Counted from the first letter of the stretch, positions 47,287 through 58,389 are shown. The stretch: DNA of 64,000 nt from Candidatus Competibacter denitrificans Run_A_D11 (GCF_001051235.1 NZ_CBTJ020000029.1:1-64000); one strand, 5' to 3'. Program-made: numbers and translations. The notes: generated from the letters alone by a model not told the origin.

Positions 47287-49827
47287 CTACAATTCCCGCA
47301 ACGCCCGCCACGGCGGTTGCCTCAAGGCCGAACGTGCGCCGATCAACCCAGCCAACCCTACGCCGACCACGCCCGCACTCGCCCCCAGCAGCCAAATCCA
47401 CGGATTGAATTGGTACGGAAAATCAAAGATATGTCGAGACAGCACAAACCCCAATACCGTAGCAGCAGTGGCCGCTAACACACCGGCCAGCAACCCCAAC
47501 GTGGCAAATTCCGCCAACAGGCTTTCCCGCACCATCGCCCGCTGTGCGCCCAAGGTACGCAACACCGCACTTTCAAACCGACGCTCGTCCTGAGTTGCCT
47601 GAATCGCCGCATACAGCACCACCAATCCCGCCGCTAAAGTAAACAGGAACACGTATTCAACAGCGGCAATGACCCGATCCATGATCTCGCGCACCTTGCC
47701 CATCAGCGCTTCGACATCCAAGACCGTCACCGACGGATAGTGGCGAACCAGTTCCGCCAGCAGCGGCTTTTGGCCAGCCGGCAGATGAAAGCTGGTAATC
47801 CACGTCGCCGGATAGGCAGCCAGTGCGCTCGGCGGGAACACCACAAAAAAATTGACCCGGAATGAATCCCATTCCACGCTGCGCAAACTGGTGACCTCGG
47901 CTTCCAAACTCTGCCCGGCGATCTGAAAGCGCAGCGTGTCATGCAAGGCAATACCGAGATCTTTCGCTAACCCCTGTTCGACCGAGGCGACGCCTTGGCC
48001 GCGAGCGCCGGCAGCCCACCACTGTCCAGCCACAATGCGGTTATCCTCCTGCAACCGCTCAATCTGGGACAAATTGAACTCTCGTTCCACCAGCCGTTTG
48101 GCACGCGGGTCTTGATAATCATTCGGTTCAACGGGTCGGCCGTTGATGCCCGTCAGTCGCCCACGCACCATCGGATAGAGTTCGACGCTACTCAATCCCC
48201 GTTCGCGCAAAAATTGCCGTATCCCCTCCACTTCACCGGGTTGGATATTGATCAGAAAATGATTGGGTGCGTCGGCCGGCAAACTGGAACGCCAACTAGT
48301 CAATAAGTCGGTGCGCACCAGAGTCAGCATCAACAAGGCCATCAGCCCCAAACCCAGCGCGACCACTTGTACCGCACTGCCGGGGCCACGTCGGGCGATG
48401 TTGGCCAGCCCAAAGCGCCAGGCCACCCCAACGCGACCGCGTAATAAATTCAGTGCCTTGACCAAACCCCAAGCCGCCAGCGATAGCACAACGGTCGTAG
48501 CCGCCACGCCGGCACAGACGATCAACGCCAGTCGCAATTCACCGGCTTGCCAGATCAACAACGCAGCCGTCGCCAGGAGTGCCGGGCCGTACAACGCCAG
48601 CAGGCGGGTATCGACCGGGCCGAGATCGCGCCGCAGAACTCGCAACGGCGGCACTTCCCGCAACCGCAACAGCGGCGGCAACCCAAAGCCGAGCAAGGTG
48701 ACAAACCCCGTCGCCAATGCGGGCCAAATGGGAAACCAAGACGGCGCAGGCAATTCGGTACGGCTGATCAACTGGCCCAACACACCGCTCAAGCCGTACT
48801 GGGCGACATAGCCGAGGACTAAACCGGCCACACCGGCGACCGCCGCCAAGGTCACTAATTCCAACACGAACAACCGCACAATCAGCGGCTGCGTGGCGCC
48901 AACACAGCGCATAATCGCCACGCTGTCCCAGTGGCGAGCAGCGAAACGCCGAGCGGCAATCGCCACACCGACACCGGCCAGAATCACGCTGACCAATGCC
49001 GCCAGATGCAGAAACCGTTCCGCCCGTTCCAGCGCCAGGCGCAACTCAGCACGCGCTTCGCGCACTCCTTGCAGCTTCTCACCGATCTTCAGCAGTGGCT
49101 TAACCGTCGTCTTGAACATCTCCAGCGCCGCCGGTTCACCGGCCAGCAACAGCCGATATTCGACCCGGCTGCCGGGCTGGATTAAACCGGTTGATGGAAT
49201 GTCGGCCAGGTTCATCAACAATCGCGGCGCAATGCTGAACAGATCGCCCGCGCGATCCGGTTCGTAAGCCAGGATCTGCCCGATCCGAAAACTTCGGGTA
49301 CCGAGTTCCACGGCATCGCCCACTTGCAGCTTGAGCGTCTGAATCAGCCGTTCATCCAACCAAACCTGGCCCGGCTCTGGAATGTCGGCGACTATGCGGG
49401 GCGGTGCAAACGGTTGATCGCTGACTTGCAAAGCGCCGCGTAAGGGATAGCCGGGGCCGACCGCTTTCACTTCGGCCAGTTGGGTCATCTCGCCGGCGAT
49501 GACCACGCTGCGAAAATTCAGGGTCTCCGCCGTTTGTAGATGCTGTCGGCGTGCTTCTTCAGTCAGCGACGGCTGTAGCAGATTCGGCGCGGCCACGACC
49601 AAATCTGCACCCAGCAATTCGCTGGCTTTAAGCTCCATCGCCTGCTGGATACGGTCGGTAAAAAAGCCAACGGCGGCAACGCTGGCCACTGCAATCAACA
49701 GCGCGACCGCCAGCACCCGCAATTCACCGGCCTGCCAATCACGGGCGAGCGCGCGCAACGCCATACGGCCAATGGTTAGCCAATAGGCCATCGGCGCTTG
49801 ATCTGAAGTTGTCTCCGGCACGGCCAT
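47287..49827 (-). CDS. ybbP: ABC transporter permease YbbP
   Basis: This FtsX-like permease has 846 residues in two halves, each with a large extracytoplasmic domain and membrane helices. The start region WLTIGRMALRALARDWQAGELRVLAVALLIA and LGLMALLMLTLVRTDLLTSW are typical of YbbP. With YbbA it forms an ABC complex of uncertain substrate that has been linked to lipid or lysophospholipid handling together with TesA. ybbA lies three bases upstream on the same strand; tesA diverges from it, the classical ybbA-ybbP-tesA set. Confidence 0.88.
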   Translation of the reverse strand: MAVPETTSDQAPMAYWLTIGRMALRALARDWQAGELRVLAVALLIAVASVAAVGFFTDRIQQAMELKASELLGADLVVAAPNLLQPSLTEEARRQHLQTAETLNFRSVVIAGEMTQLAEVKAVGPGYPLRGALQVSDQPFAPPRIVADIPEPGQVWLDERLIQTLKLQVGDAVELGTRSFRIGQILAYEPDRAGDLFSIAPRLLMNLADIPSTGLIQPGSRVEYRLLLAGEPAALEMFKTTVKPLLKIGEKLQGVREARAELRLALERAERFLHLAALVSVILAGVGVAIAARRFAARHWDSVAIMRCVGATQPLIVRLFVLELVTLAAVAGVAGLVLGYVAQYGLSGVLGQLISRTELPAPSWFPIWPALATGFVTLLGFGLPPLLRLREVPPLRVLRRDLGPVDTRLLALYGPALLATAALLIWQAGELRLALIVCAGVAATTVVLSLAAWGLVKALNLLRGRVGVAWRFGLANIARRGPGSAVQVVALGLGLMALLMLTLVRTDLLTSWRSSLPADAPNHFLINIQPGEVEGIRQFLRERGLSSVELYPMVRGRLTGINGRPVEPNDYQDPRAKRLVEREFNLSQIERLQEDNRIVAGQWWAAGARGQGVASVEQGLAKDLGIALHDTLRFQIAGQSLEAEVTSLRSVEWDSFRVNFFVVFPPSALAAYPATWITSFHLPAGQKPLLAELVRHYPSVTVLDVEALMGKVREIMDRVIAAVEYVFLFTLAAGLVVLYAAIQATQDERRFESAVLRTLGAQRAMVRESLLAEFATLGLLAGVLAATAATVLGFVLSRHIFDFPYQFNPWIWLLGASAGVVGVGLAGLIGARSALRQPPWRALREL

Positions 49828-49830
49828 GCT

Positions 49831-50595
49831 TTACCTAGCCTCCGCCTTACGGGTTTCTCCTTGCAACCGGCCATCGTCCAATTCCAGCACACGGTCACAA
49901 TAGGCTGCCAGTTCGGCATCGTGCGTTACCAAAATCAACGTCGTGCCCTGTTCGCGGTTGAGATCGAACAACAGATCGACGATGCGATGGCCCGTTTTTT
50001 GATCCAGATTGCCGGTGGGTTCGTCGGCGAACAGCACATCGGGATTACCGGCGAAGGCGCGAGCGATGGCAACCCGCTGTTGCTCGCCACCGGATAATTG
50101 CGTCGGGTAATGGCGCGCGCGCGCTTTGAGGCCCACCCGCTCCAACAAGTCCAGCGCCGAGCGGCGCGGTTCTGGCTGACCGGCGAGTTCCAGCGGCAGC
50201 ATGACGTTTTCCAGCGCCGTCAGGCCGAGCAACAATTGGAAAGATTGAAACACGAAGCCGACCCGCTGAGCGCGCAACAGAGCGCGGCCATCCTCATCCA
50301 GTTCGCCCAAATCAGCACCGGCCAGCCATACCCGCCCGGCGCTGGGCGTGTCCAACCCGGCTAGCAAGCTCAGCAAGGTTGATTTGCCGGAACCGGACGC
50401 CCCCACCACTGCCACGCTTTCACCCCGATCTATCGTGAAGTTGATATCGTCAAGGATGACCAGTGGACCTTCCGGGCTGACGACTTGCTTGCGTAAGGCC
50501 ACAACGCGCACGATAGGCCCGCTGTGATTGTCCAATGACGACGCGGCGGTTACGCTACTACCCTTTGCTGTTTTCGGGTCACGATCCACCCGCAT
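49831..50595 (-). CDS. ybbA: ABC transporter ATP-binding protein YbbA
   Basis: This is the ATPase partner of YbbP. Walker A is [10 protein letters not shown], signature [14 protein letters not shown], Walker [13 protein letters not shown], His switch in VTHDAEL. The ATG at 50595 has GGAG about nine bases upstream and avoids overlap with tesA; an ATG at 50631 would overlap it. The N-terminal ~25 residues before IVRVVAL are unusual compared with YbbA from enterobacteria and may indicate a still later start. Confidence 0.88.
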   Translation of the reverse strand: MRVDRDPKTAKGSSVTAASSLDNHSGPIVRVVALRKQVVSPEGPLVILDDINFTIDRGESVAVVGASGSGKSTLLSLLAGLDTPSAGRVWLAGADLGELDEDGRALLRAQRVGFVFQSFQLLLGLTALENVMLPLELAGQPEPRRSALDLLERVGLKARARHYPTQLSGGEQQRVAIARAFAGNPDVLFADEPTGNLDQKTGHRIVDLLFDLNREQGTTLILVTHDAELAAYCDRVLELDDGRLQGETRKAEAR

Positions 50596-50609
50596 AGCCA
50601 GATTCTCCG

Positions 50610-51242
50610 ATGATGAAAACCAATGACTCACGTTATTTACTCAGATGGGTACTTTCGCTGGTGATGTTATTCAGCCCATCGGCCCACGCCGACACCCCAA
50701 CGATTCTGGTGCTGGGCGACAGCTTGAGCGCTGGTTACGGGATTGCCGCCAACCAGGGCTGGGTCAAACGGCTGCAAGATCGGCTTGTGGAGCGCGGTTT
50801 TCCACACCGGGTGGTCAACGCCAGCATCAGCGGTGATACGACCGACGGCGGTTTGAGCCGACTGCCGGCGGCGCTGGAACGCGAGCGGCCCACCATCGTC
50901 ATCCTGGAATTGGGCGCCAATGATGGCTTACGCGGGCAGCCACCGATGGCGATGAGCCACAATCTGGCGCGGATGATTGAGCTATCCCGGCAGGCGGGTG
51001 CCAAGGTCTTACTGGCCGAGATGCGGATTCCACCGAATTATGGCCCCACCTACACCCAAAAGTTTCATGCAACATTCGCCGAACTGGCGAAACACTATGA
51101 CATTCCCTTGATTCCCTTCTTGCTGGATGGGGTAGCGGGTAATCCGGCGCTCATCCAAGAAGATGGCTTGCATCCGCGCACCGAAGCCCAGCCACGCATT
51201 TTGGATAATGTCTGGGGAACGCTAGAGCCAGCCTTGCGATAA
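50610..51242 (+). CDS. tesA: TesA-type thioesterase/arylesterase (SGNH hydrolase)
   Basis: This is a periplasmic SGNH hydrolase, multifunctional esterase/lysophospholipase. A signal peptide (ending SPSAHA-DTP) precedes the catalytic blocks: GDSLSAGYG (Ser), ISGDTT (Gly), LGANDG (Asn) and DGLHP (Asp/His). The 210-residue length is normal. Two adjacent ATG codons (50610 and 50613) start the gene. It diverges from ybbA; conserved neighbourhood. Confidence 0.92.
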   Translation: MMKTNDSRYLLRWVLSLVMLFSPSAHADTPTILVLGDSLSAGYGIAANQGWVKRLQDRLVERGFPHRVVNASISGDTTDGGLSRLPAALERERPTIVILELGANDGLRGQPPMAMSHNLARMIELSRQAGAKVLLAEMRIPPNYGPTYTQKFHATFAELAKHYDIPLIPFLLDGVAGNPALIQEDGLHPRTEAQPRILDNVWGTLEPALR

Positions 51243-51282
51243 TGCCTTTATGCTTCAGGAAAACGAGCCTCGTTGTCCGTGC

Positions 51283-52308
51283 TCACAGCATCACCGGCTC
51301 CGGCTCCAATGCGACCCCAAACATCGCCTGAACCGATTGCTGAATCGCTTTGGCTAGCCGCAGTACATCCTCACCCCGTGCGCCGCCACAATTGACCAGC
51401 ACCAATGCCTGCTTTTGGTAGACGCCGACCGGGCCGAGCTGTTTGCCTTTCCAGCCACACCGTTCGATCAACCAGCCGGCAGCTAGTTTCACGGTGCCGT
51501 CGGGTTGAAGATAATGCGGCATTGCCGGATAGCGCACGCTCAAGGGTGCAAATGTGGCAGCATCCACCACGGGATTCTTAAAAAAGCTGCCCGCATTACC
51601 GATTCGTATTGGGTCGGGCAATTTGTGGTTTCGGACTGCGATGACCGTCTCGGCAATATCCCGCGCGGTCGGCCGCTCGATGCGACGGGCCGCCAATTCG
51701 CGCTCCACATCGGCGTAACCGATCAGCGGCCGCCACTCTTTAGCCAGGCGGAAAGTGACCGCAGTGATCAAATAGCGGCCGGCGGCCTCGTGCTTAAAAA
51801 TGCTATCCCGGTAGCCAAACCGGCAAGCAGGCCCATCAAAGACCACCGGCTCACCATTGCTTAAATCAATCGCGTCCAAACACTTGATGCGATCAGCCAC
51901 TTCCAAGCCGTAAGCGCCGATGTTCTGAATCGGCGCGGCACCGACCGTACCAGGAATCAGCGCCAGATTCTCCAAGCCTGGCCAACCCTGCTCCAGCGTC
52001 CAACAAACGAATAGGTGCCAGTTCTCCCCTGCTCCCGCTCGCACGATCCAGGCATCGGGTTCTTCCGCCACCAACTCCCGCCCCGCAATCCGCACTTGAA
52101 GAACCAGCCCGGCAAAATCCCCGGTCAGGATCACATTGCTGCCGCCCCCCAAGACGAAATGCTGCAAATAACGCCACTCCGGGAGGGCGATCAGTTTGAC
52201 CAACTGCGCAGGCGTTTCAATGGTAGCGAACCAGGCCGCGCGGGCCGGTAGTCCGAAGGTATTGAAAGGATGTAGCGAGACATCTCGCTTGAGCAGATGG
52301 GCGACCAT
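51283..52308 (-). CDS. murB: UDP-N-acetylenolpyruvoylglucosamine reductase MurB
   Basis: This FAD enzyme makes UDP-MurNAc for peptidoglycan. [48 protein letters not shown] (type I loop with Tyr) and [10 protein letters not shown] (catalytic Ser) are present, and a Glu near the C-terminus is in ALEPEP. The 341-residue length is type I. It converges on tesA. ltaE-like gene lies nine bases upstream, same strand. Confidence 0.94.
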   Translation of the reverse strand: MVAHLLKRDVSLHPFNTFGLPARAAWFATIETPAQLVKLIALPEWRYLQHFVLGGGSNVILTGDFAGLVLQVRIAGRELVAEEPDAWIVRAGAGENWHLFVCWTLEQGWPGLENLALIPGTVGAAPIQNIGAYGLEVADRIKCLDAIDLSNGEPVVFDGPACRFGYRDSIFKHEAAGRYLITAVTFRLAKEWRPLIGYADVERELAARRIERPTARDIAETVIAVRNHKLPDPIRIGNAGSFFKNPVVDAATFAPLSVRYPAMPHYLQPDGTVKLAAGWLIERCGWKGKQLGPVGVYQKQALVLVNCGGARGEDVLRLAKAIQQSVQAMFGVALEPEPVML

Positions 52309-52317
52309 TTGAAGTGC

Positions 52318-53355
52318 TCAGGCGAGACTGTGGGCTAGGTCATCGACAAACTGATCAACGGCTTGGGGCGTGGTATTCCACGAACACATCAAGCGAACAC
52401 CGCCCACCCCGATAAAGGTGTAAAACAGCCAGCCCCTGGCTCTCAGCGCCCCAACAGTGGATTCCGGCAGTTCCAGAAACACGGAATTGGCCTGTGGAGG
52501 AAACATCAGGCGAACGCCGGGGAATCGTTTCAGGCGCTCGGCGAGATAGGCGGCCATCGCGTTTGCTTGGCGAGCGTTGCGCAGCCAGGCGCCGGTTTCC
52601 AGCAATCCTAGCCAGGGCGCGGCGATGAAACGCATCTTCGAGGCCAATTGTCCGGCCTGCTTGCAGCGGTAGGCAAAATCGGTGGCCAGTGCCTTATCGA
52701 AGAACACAATGGCCTCGCCGACTGCCATACCGTTTTTGGTGCCGCCCAGACACAAAACATCGACACCCGCTCGCCACGTCAAGTCGGCCGGTGTTTGCGA
52801 CAGGGCAACGACCGCGTTCGCAAAACGAGCGCCGTCCATGTGGATCTTCAGGCCATGACGGTCGGCCAGTTCGCGCAGGGCGTGCAACTCGTCTACCGTA
52901 TACAGGGTGCCTAATTCTGTGGCCTGCGTGACACTGACTACTTTGGGCTTGGGATAGTGGATATCACAGCGGCGGATGATCAAACGCTCAACATCGGTCG
53001 GATCGAGCTTGCCCAGTTCACCCTTGGCCAATAACAATTTCGAGCCGTTCGAGGCGAACTCAGGGCCGCCGCATTCGTCGGTTTCGATGTGAGCGGTCTC
53101 GTGACAGATCACGCTGTGATAGGACTGGCAGAGCGCCGATAAAGACAACGAATTGGCGGCTGTGCCGTTGAAAACAAAGAAAACTTCACAGTCCGTTTCA
53201 AACAGCTCACGAAACTTATCGGCGACCCGCTGCGTCCACTCGTCATTACCGTAAGCGGGGGCATCGCCGACATTGGCAGCCTGTAGATAATCCAAGGCTT
53301 CCGAACAAATGCCGGAGTAGTTGTCGCTCGCGAACTGATGTGCCGGTTGATTCAC
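52318..53355 (-). CDS. ltaE: Low-specificity L-threonine aldolase / beta-eliminating lyase
   Basis: This PLP enzyme cleaves L-threonine (and allo-threonine) into glycine and acetaldehyde. The start FASDNYSGICSEAL, HETAHIETDECGGPEF, HMDGARFANAV and the PLP Lys in LGGTKNGMAVGEA are characteristic. The 345-residue length is normal. It would supply glycine to the gcv/glyA system seen elsewhere in the window. Next to murB, nine bases away. Confidence 0.87.
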   Translation of the reverse strand: MNQPAHQFASDNYSGICSEALDYLQAANVGDAPAYGNDEWTQRVADKFRELFETDCEVFFVFNGTAANSLSLSALCQSYHSVICHETAHIETDECGGPEFASNGSKLLLAKGELGKLDPTDVERLIIRRCDIHYPKPKVVSVTQATELGTLYTVDELHALRELADRHGLKIHMDGARFANAVVALSQTPADLTWRAGVDVLCLGGTKNGMAVGEAIVFFDKALATDFAYRCKQAGQLASKMRFIAAPWLGLLETGAWLRNARQANAMAAYLAERLKRFPGVRLMFPPQANSVFLELPESTVGALRARGWLFYTFIGVGGVRLMCSWNTTPQAVDQFVDDLAHSLA

Positions 53356-53432
53356 AGCGTCGTACTCCTTCCAGCGGACAGCGAAGGGGGTTGATTATAA
53401 CGATATCCGCTCCACCCCCCGCCGCGCGCTAC

Positions 53433-53458
53433 ATAAAAAAACCCGCCACCGGGCGGGT
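53433..53458 (-). terminator. Rho-independent terminator of rpoH
   Basis: On the minus strand ACCCGCC (53452-53458) and GGCGGGT (53441-53447) flank a 4-base loop, followed by a run of six T and TATG. It lies 16 bases after the rpoH stop. Confidence 0.85.
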
Positions 53459-53474
53459 CAGCAAGCGTTGGCGC

Positions 53475-54347
53475 TCAGAGGCCAGGCAAGCTGGCGCGCA
53501 ATTTTTTCATGGCATTGTTTTCAAGCTGGCGAATCCGTTCGGCGGACACCTTGTATTCGGCAGCTAGCTCATGCAGGGTCGGCTTGGCATCATCCAGCCA
53601 GCGCCGCTGAACGATAGCGCGGCTGCGCGGGTCGAGGCGCTCCAGAGCTTCACTCAGCCGGCTGGTCGCCTGATCCTCCCAATCGTCCTGTTCTAGCGCA
53701 CTCGCCGGATCGGCTTGCTCGTCTCGCAAGTAGGCGGATGGCGTATAGGTTTCATGCTCGTCCTCGCTATCGACCTCCGGCCCTGGATCGAACGATACAT
53801 CGTAACCGCTCAGACGCGATTCCATCTCCATCACCGCATCTGGACTCACGCCCAACTCGCGGGCGACCGTTGCAACTTCTTCGCCGTTTAGCCACCCCAG
53901 CCGTTTCTTGGCACTGCGCAGCTTGAAGAAAAGCTTGCGCTGCGATTTGGTGGTGGCGATTTTCACGATGCGCCAATTGCGCAGGATAAACTCGTGAATC
54001 TCCGCCCGAATCCAATGCACGGCAAAAGAAACCAGCCGCACCTCGTGGACCGGATCAAAACGCTTGACCGCCTTCATCAAGCCGACATTGCCTTCCTGGA
54101 TCAAATCTCCTAAAGGCAACCCATAACCCATATACCCGCGCGCGATATGCACCACAAACCGCAAATGGGCCACGATCAAACGCTGGGCCGCCGCAAGATC
54201 GTCGCGCAACCGCAACCGCTGCGCGAGGCTTTGCTCTTCCTCGGCGCTCAGGACCGGTACCCGATTCACCGCCTGGATATAACTTTCCAGGCTATCGACC
54301 GGAACCGGAAGATTTTGCAAGTAGGGAACCAGTGCAGTCGTCGTCAT
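53475..54347 (-). CDS. rpoH: RNA polymerase sigma factor RpoH (sigma-32)
   Basis: RpoH directs RNA polymerase to heat-shock genes. Features are [14 protein letters not shown] (region 1.2), [20 protein letters not shown] (region 2), the RpoH box QRKLFFKLR, and a C-terminal helix-turn-helix [17 protein letters not shown]. The 290-residue length is normal. AGGGAGAA precedes the ATG. A CIRCE-type operator lies 37 bases upstream (54384-54410), so HrcA control is likely. It ends in a strong terminator. In many gammaproteobacteria ftsE and ftsX lie between ftsY and rpoH; here they do not. Confidence 0.95.
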   Translation of the reverse strand: MTTTALVPYLQNLPVPVDSLESYIQAVNRVPVLSAEEEQSLAQRLRLRDDLAAAQRLIVAHLRFVVHIARGYMGYGLPLGDLIQEGNVGLMKAVKRFDPVHEVRLVSFAVHWIRAEIHEFILRNWRIVKIATTKSQRKLFFKLRSAKKRLGWLNGEEVATVARELGVSPDAVMEMESRLSGYDVSFDPGPEVDSEDEHETYTPSAYLRDEQADPASALEQDDWEDQATSRLSEALERLDPRSRAIVQRRWLDDAKPTLHELAAEYKVSAERIRQLENNAMKKLRASLPGL

Positions 54348-54383
54348 TCATTTCTCCCTGGGACAGCAAACTAAGCGATTAGC

Positions 54384-54410
54384 TTAGCACTCCGTTCGTA
54401 AGAGTGCCAA
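54384..54410. promoter_or_regulatory. CIRCE operator (HrcA-binding site) upstream of rpoH
   Basis: TTAGCACTC at 54384-54392 and GAGTGCCAA at 54402-54410 are separated by exactly nine bases. The CIRCE consensus is TTAGCACTC-N9-GAGTGCTAA, so 17 of 18 arm positions match. HrcA binds CIRCE to repress chaperone genes. The site lies 37 bases upstream of the rpoH start, where a repressor would block transcription. No hrcA gene is in the window. Confidence 0.82.
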
Positions 54411-54442
54411 AAGCAAAAAAGGTTCCGCAGCCAGCCACGCCG

Positions 54443-55519
54443 TTAAGCGCCGGCGTCTTCATCCAGCAGGGCAGCGACGAATTCGGCGGCATCGAACGGG
54501 CGCAAATCCTCGATGCCCTCGCCAACCCCAATAAAACGGATCGGCAAGCCTAGCCGCTGCGCGATGGCAAAGACGATACCGCCCTTGGCGGTACCATCGA
54601 GCTTGGTCAAAACCAGGCCGGTCACGCCCACCGCCTCGTGAAACTGCACCGCCTGATTCAGCGCGTTCTGGCCGGTGCTGGCATCGACCACCAGCAGCAC
54701 TTCGTGGGGAGCTTCGGCATCCACCTTGCCGATGACCCGCTTGATCTTCTTCAGTTCTTCCATCAAGTTCGACTGAGTGTGCAGGCGACCAGCGGTATCG
54801 GCAATCACCACATCGACCTGTCTGGCTTTGGCAGCCTGAATCGCGTCGTAGATCACCGAGGCGGAATCGGCTCCGCTTTGCTGGGCGATAACCAGGATGC
54901 GATTGCGCTCACCCCAAACTTGAAGCTGTTCGACCGCCGCCGCGCGAAAGGTGTCACCTGCGGCCAGCAAGACCGACAGGTCATCGCTTTGCAGCTTTTT
55001 CGCCAACTTGCCGATGGTGGTCGTCTTACCAACCCCGTTAACCCCAACCGTGAGGATCACATAGGGGCACGATTCACTGGGCCGCCAGGGTTGTTGGCAA
55101 GGCAGCAGGATCGACAGCAATTCGTCACGCAACGCCTGAACCAGAGTTGGTATGTCGTTCAGTTGCCGACGGGCGACCCGCTCCGTCAGGCGTTTCATCA
55201 ACTGGTTGGTGACGTCCACCCCGACATCGGCCAGCAATAAGCGGCCTTCCAGCTCTTCCAGGGTTTCGTCATCCAACTTACGACCGGCGAACAAGCCCGC
55301 CAAGCCACCGACCAAGCCCTGACGGGTCCGCCGCAAGCGGTCCCGCAGCTTGGCGAACGGTTTGACTTCTGCCGGTTCAGTGCTCGCTTCGGATGGACGA
55401 TCCTTGCGGAAGGGGAGGTGAATCGGCCGGTTCAGCACGTCGAACAAGCGAGATTTTTTGCGCTCCTCCGGCTCCGGCGGCGCTGGAGAAGCGGGGGTAT
55501 TAGGTTTGGATTCGGCCAT
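54443..55519 (-). CDS. ftsY: Signal recognition particle receptor FtsY
   Basis: FtsY docks ribosome-SRP complexes at the inner membrane. An acidic and basic N-terminal A region (about 1-60) precedes the N domain and the G domain: [15 protein letters not shown] (P loop), [26 protein letters not shown] and [13 protein letters not shown]. The 358-residue length is normal. It is followed by rpoH after 95 bases, without ftsEX between. It diverges from the M16 peptidase genes. Confidence 0.94.
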   Translation of the reverse strand: MAESKPNTPASPAPPEPEERKKSRLFDVLNRPIHLPFRKDRPSEASTEPAEVKPFAKLRDRLRRTRQGLVGGLAGLFAGRKLDDETLEELEGRLLLADVGVDVTNQLMKRLTERVARRQLNDIPTLVQALRDELLSILLPCQQPWRPSESCPYVILTVGVNGVGKTTTIGKLAKKLQSDDLSVLLAAGDTFRAAAVEQLQVWGERNRILVIAQQSGADSASVIYDAIQAAKARQVDVVIADTAGRLHTQSNLMEELKKIKRVIGKVDAEAPHEVLLVVDASTGQNALNQAVQFHEAVGVTGLVLTKLDGTAKGGIVFAIAQRLGLPIRFIGVGEGIEDLRPFDAAEFVAALLDEDAGA

Positions 55520-55613
55520 AAGAGATCAAAGTTACCGTTATACTGATGAAGAACGGAACTTATCGTACCATTTCAGTCTGTTTTACGCAGACACCTAAAT
55601 TCAAATCAAGCTC

Positions 55614-56990
55614 ATGGCCAAGATTCTCAATCCACTGCTGCTCCTTTGCCTTTTGAATGCGCCAAGCGCCTTTACCGCCGTCCCCGTCCACGAATTTACT
55701 TTGGGGAATGGCCTGAAAGTGCTGGTCCGCGAGGATCATCGGGCGCCGGTGGTCGTTTCCCAAGTCTGGTACAAAGTCGGCTCCAGCTACGAACCGAGCG
55801 GACTGACCGGCATATCTCACCTTTTGGAACACCTGATGTTCAAAGGCACGCCCAACGTGCCGGGCGGTGAGTTCTCCCGCCAGATCGCTGCCAACGGTGG
55901 CGACGAAAATGCCTTCACCAGCCACGACTACACGGCCTATTTCCAGACACTCGAAAAAGAACGCCTGGAACTGAGCTTTCGGCTCGAAGCCGACCGGATG
56001 CGCCATCTGCTCTTGAAACCCGAAGATGTCAGCAAGGAAGCCCAAGTGGTCGCCGAAGAGCGCCGGTTGCGCACCGATGACCAACCCGACGCGCTGACCC
56101 AGGAACAGTTCCTGGCCACCGCCTACATCACCAGCCCTTACCGCCATCCGATCATCGGCTGGATGCAGGATATCCAAGCGATCAATCCCGACGATCTGCG
56201 TCGTTGGTACCAGCAATGGTATGCGCCGAATAACGCCACCCTGGTGGTGGTCGGCGACGTGGACCCTGCCAAGGTGCGGGAACTGGCTGAAAAACATTTT
56301 GGCCCTTTGGCACCGAGCGTCCTGACCCTGCCCAGAGCGGCAGCGGAAATTCCACAACAAGGCGAGCGGCGTATCGTGGTTAAAACACCCGCCGAAGTCC
56401 CCTACTTGACGCTGGGCTATAAGGCGCCGACTTTAAAGACCGCCACCGAAGCCTGGGAACCTTACGCGCTAGCGGTGTTGGACGGCATCCTAGACGGTGG
56501 TACCAGCGCCCGCTTCAGCCGTAACCTGATTCGTGGCAGCCAGGTCGCGGCCGCCGCCGGTACCAATTACAACCTGACTGCACGGCTGGAAGAATTGTTC
56601 GTACTGGCTGGCAATCCCGCACCGGGCCGCACAACCGCCGACCTGGAAAAAGCGCTGCGCGCTGAAGTGGCACGGCTGCGTGAGGAACTGGTCAGCACCG
56701 AGGAGCTGGCGCGTGTCATCGCCCAAGTGGTCGCCGCCGATGTCTATCGACAAGATTCGATGTTTTATCAGGGAATGCGGCTGGGCACCTTGGAAACCGT
56801 TGGTCTGGGTTGGAACAAGCTGGATGATTACGTTCAGCGCATTCAAGCCGTCACCCCAGAGCAGGTGCGCGACGTGGCCCGCAAATACCTTACCGACGAC
56901 CGGCTGACGGTAGCCATTCTGGAGCCGCTACCACTGGATGGCCGCCGGCCGAAAGCGCCCGCTGCCGCGCTAGACCATGCCGTTCGCTAA
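55614..56990 (+). CDS. M16-family zinc peptidase, catalytic subunit
   Basis: This is a secreted or periplasmic insulinase-like peptidase. A signal peptide (LLLLCLLNAPSAFTA) is followed by the zinc motif HLLEHLMFKG (HxxEH near residue 68), with a downstream Glu in ANGGDENAFTSHDYTAYF. The second M16 domain (about 215-440) lacks the motif, as usual. The next gene encodes a partner without HxxEH, 32 bases later, so the two probably form a heterodimer. Substrate unknown. Confidence 0.87.
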   Translation: MAKILNPLLLLCLLNAPSAFTAVPVHEFTLGNGLKVLVREDHRAPVVVSQVWYKVGSSYEPSGLTGISHLLEHLMFKGTPNVPGGEFSRQIAANGGDENAFTSHDYTAYFQTLEKERLELSFRLEADRMRHLLLKPEDVSKEAQVVAEERRLRTDDQPDALTQEQFLATAYITSPYRHPIIGWMQDIQAINPDDLRRWYQQWYAPNNATLVVVGDVDPAKVRELAEKHFGPLAPSVLTLPRAAAEIPQQGERRIVVKTPAEVPYLTLGYKAPTLKTATEAWEPYALAVLDGILDGGTSARFSRNLIRGSQVAAAAGTNYNLTARLEELFVLAGNPAPGRTTADLEKALRAEVARLREELVSTEELARVIAQVVAADVYRQDSMFYQGMRLGTLETVGLGWNKLDDYVQRIQAVTPEQVRDVARKYLTDDRLTVAILEPLPLDGRRPKAPAAALDHAVR

Positions 56991-57022
56991 CCCTTTCTCC
57001 TTCGCGATCTTGACTCCTGGCT

Positions 57023-58389
57023 ATGATCCCTCACCTCAAATACCTCCTAAGCGGCTTTATGGCCGCTGTTATGCTCCTGGTATCAAACCTGGCCACCGCC
57101 GTACCCGCCATTCAAAACTGGCGCACGGCCAACGGCGTACCGGTTTATTTCATTCCGGCGCCCGAACTGCCGATGGTGGACGTACAGATTCTGTTCAACG
57201 CTGGATCGATCCGCGATGGCGCCCAGGCGGGTTTGGCGCAACTGACCAACGCTTTACTGGAAGAAGGCGCCGGTGATTGGTCGGCCGACACGATTGCTGA
57301 CCGGCTGGATCGGGTCGGCGCTCGATTGACCATCAGCTCGCGACGGGACGCGGCAACCGTCTCACTGCGCAGTTTGTCCGATCCACAGTATCTACAACCG
57401 GCGGTGGAAGCCGTGGCGCGTTTGTTGAAAGAGCCGACCTTTAGCCCAGAGGCCCTGGGCCGGGTCCGCCAGCAAATGTTGACTGCTCTGCGAGAGCGCG
57501 CCCAATCGCCCGGTGCTATCGCCCAGGATGCTTTCTTTAAAGCCTTGTACGGCGATCACCCTTACGGATCACCGCCCGAAGGAACGCCCGCCAGTCTGGA
57601 GGCGATTACCCGCGCTGATCTCGAACGCTTCCATCGTCGCTACTACACCGCCGCCAATGCTGTCATGGCGATGGTCGGCGCCTTGGATCGGCCGGCCGCC
57701 GAACAGTTGGCGAATAAGCTGGTCGGCGAACTGGCGCGCGGTGAGCCGGTGCCACCACCACCGCCGATACCTGCCGTTACCGCTGGTCAAACCATCCGCA
57801 TTGCCCATCCTTCCAGTCAAAGCCATATCCTGATGGGGCAGTTGGGTGTCAAGCGCGGCGATCCTGACTACTACGCGCTGTTTCTTGGTAACCATGTTCT
57901 AGGCGGAAATGGCCTGGTCTCACAGCTTTCCCAGGAAATCCGTGAAAAGCGTGGGCTGGCCTACGGCGCCTATAGCGCGTTCTCCCCGATGCAGCAGGCT
58001 GGGCCTTTCCTCATCAATCTGCAAACCCGCAACGATCAAGTCGATACCGCCTTGCAGGTGACACAAACGACCTTGCGGGAATTTACCAGTAGCGGTTCTA
58101 CCGCCCAGGCCCTGGAAGAAGCCCGGCAAAATATCACCGGTGGCTTTGCGCTTGATCTCGCTGGCAACGGCAAATTGGCCGGTGCGTTGGGGCTGATCGC
58201 CTTTTATGGTCTGCCGCTGGATTATCTGCAAAATTACATCGGCATGATAAACGGCATCACGCTGGAGCAGGCCAAAACCACCTGGCAACGCCAGGTTCAG
58301 CCGGACAAACTCATCACCGTCATCGTCGGCGGCGGCCAGTCCACGCCAAGCGCACCGGTAAACGCCAGCCCGGTGAAACCCGCCGGTTC

